Source: Mytilus edulis (Eukaryota > Mollusca > Bivalvia > Mytilida > Mytilidae). From it: a stretch of 64,000 bases of DNA. The stretch spans positions 25,185,133-25,249,132 of the forward strand of contig NC_092346.1 of the NCBI RefSeq assembly GCF_963676685.1. The letters run 5' to 3'. Of this stretch, positions 63,151 to 64,000 are shown one piece after another (position 1 is the stretch's first letter; each line of letters opens with the position of its first letter). Made by a program: the position numbers and the translations under genes. The notes under the pieces are model-generated. The model saw only the letters and a program-made list of their open reading frames with translations. It was not told the origin of the DNA and made no database searches.

Positions 63151-63199
63151 ATTGGTTCATATATATGCTTGATGTTTTGTCTATGTTTATAACTACATG

Positions 63200-64000
63200 T
63201 ATGTTCCTCTAAGTTATTGCCTGTACGCAAATATTTGAATAAATAAATCCTGCAAGCTGTATTATGAATGATTTAAGTAAAATATATATATTATTTTTTT
63301 TTAATTGTTGCTTTTTTTTTCAAAATTCCAATTTCTGTGATTTTTATTTATTTATTTTTTATTCTTTTATCTATTAAGATTCATGGATCATTCTATATTG
63401 ATACTGTATTAGTTGGATATACTATAATTTATAAATGTATATATTTGATGTATCCACTAACAAATGTCAAACTATCAATAAGTATGATTGCTTCTGAAAA
63501 AAAGCCAAACATGTACACAGCTGTAGAGCATTAAGGACCCAACATACCAGAAGTATGTGCAAAAAAAACCAGAAACCCATACATTGTCGTAATATTACAT
63601 TGAATTTCGTAATCAATGACAAAAACATACTAGCTAAGGTATTGTCAAGGTATGTAACAAACTTTTTTCTAGTTTATTTTGAAATTTCAAGATTATTTTA
63701 AAGGTCCAACGCCCTGAGGCAAAATTTACTTAATATGATGTTTGTTTTACTGTGCTGGTTTGTGCATTGCGCTTGAATGCTTACATGTATGTGTTATCTA
63801 TCCTAATTGAGTGAACTTTCGAATTCTTTAAGAGGTATAATAAAGAGTATCGCTTTGGATGCACAAAATACAATAGAAGTGTTACTTTTATTTACTTACA
63901 ATGAGTTGATACCACTGCCAGTCAGCTATTTTTATCTGCGAGTTAAACCAACTCTTTAATCAGTGTTTCGGAAGTGGCTTGATTCATAACAAACTTTTCT
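63200..64000. other. Window end, no gene seen
   Basis: AT-rich. A short stretch at 63500-63560 (CCAAACATGTACACAGC; AGCATTAAGGACCCAA) looks like a degraded LINE 5'UTR monomer. Confidence 0.45.

Noticed and set aside
62920..63192. 90-codon + strand frame as a gene
   Set aside because: It is the non-coding tail of the Penelope-like copy; the same tail is rearranged at other sites.

Overview
The window looks like nuclear DNA of a marine mussel (Mytilus or a close mytilid). The sequence is AT-rich, its genes have short exons with GT-AG introns, and it carries many dispersed repeats that I recognise as typical of mytilid and other bivalve genomes. The organism call rests on recognising those repeats and was not tested by a search.

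Four intact protein-coding genes can be assembled by hand, and each gives a coding length divisible by three. (1) ACTMAP (actin maturation protease, C19orf54 family): + strand, six coding exons, 5410-9569, 292 aa. (2) A three-exon gene on the - strand, 14497-16876, 397 aa, not recognised, with an acidic linker and a C-terminal half that weakly resembles the PLD fold. (3) A three-exon transposase gene of a MULE-type DNA transposon, 18900-22816, 977 aa, with a PHD finger, an OTU-like cysteine protease domain and a DDE transposase core. The whole element spans 18437-23778, with terminal inverted repeats and a 10-bp target duplication (one mismatch). (4) MCM5, a subunit of the MCM2-7 replicative helicase: + strand, fourteen coding exons, 24298-40154, 732 aa, with an E2F-type site just upstream of its ATG.

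Layout: 0-5 kb is intergenic with several MITEs. 5.4-9.9 kb is ACTMAP, whose last intron holds a Helitron-like element with a 166-bp tandem core. 9.9-14.5 kb is gene-free. 14.5-16.9 kb is the unrecognised gene. 18.4-23.8 kb is the PHD-OTU-MULE transposon. 24.3-40.2 kb is MCM5; its introns contain a hAT-like insertion inside an older retroelement fragment, a long-TIR element, a TTAA-flanked element nested in another TIR element, and a second tandem-core element with a 146-bp period.

From 41.7 kb to the end I see no intact host gene. It is a graveyard of a CR1-like LINE (42.2-46.1 kb, many frameshifts), further LINE fragments, Penelope-like reverse-transcriptase remnants and their 3' tails, LINE 5'UTR-like monomers, a short non-autonomous Helitron (51107-51860) and a diverged segmental triplication (53.2-56.5 kb).

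The most interesting item is the apparently intact PHD-OTU-MULE element, with a 54-bp perfect hairpin inserted in its first intron. Nothing here indicates cooperation between neighbouring genes; they look like independent loci separated by mobile DNA.
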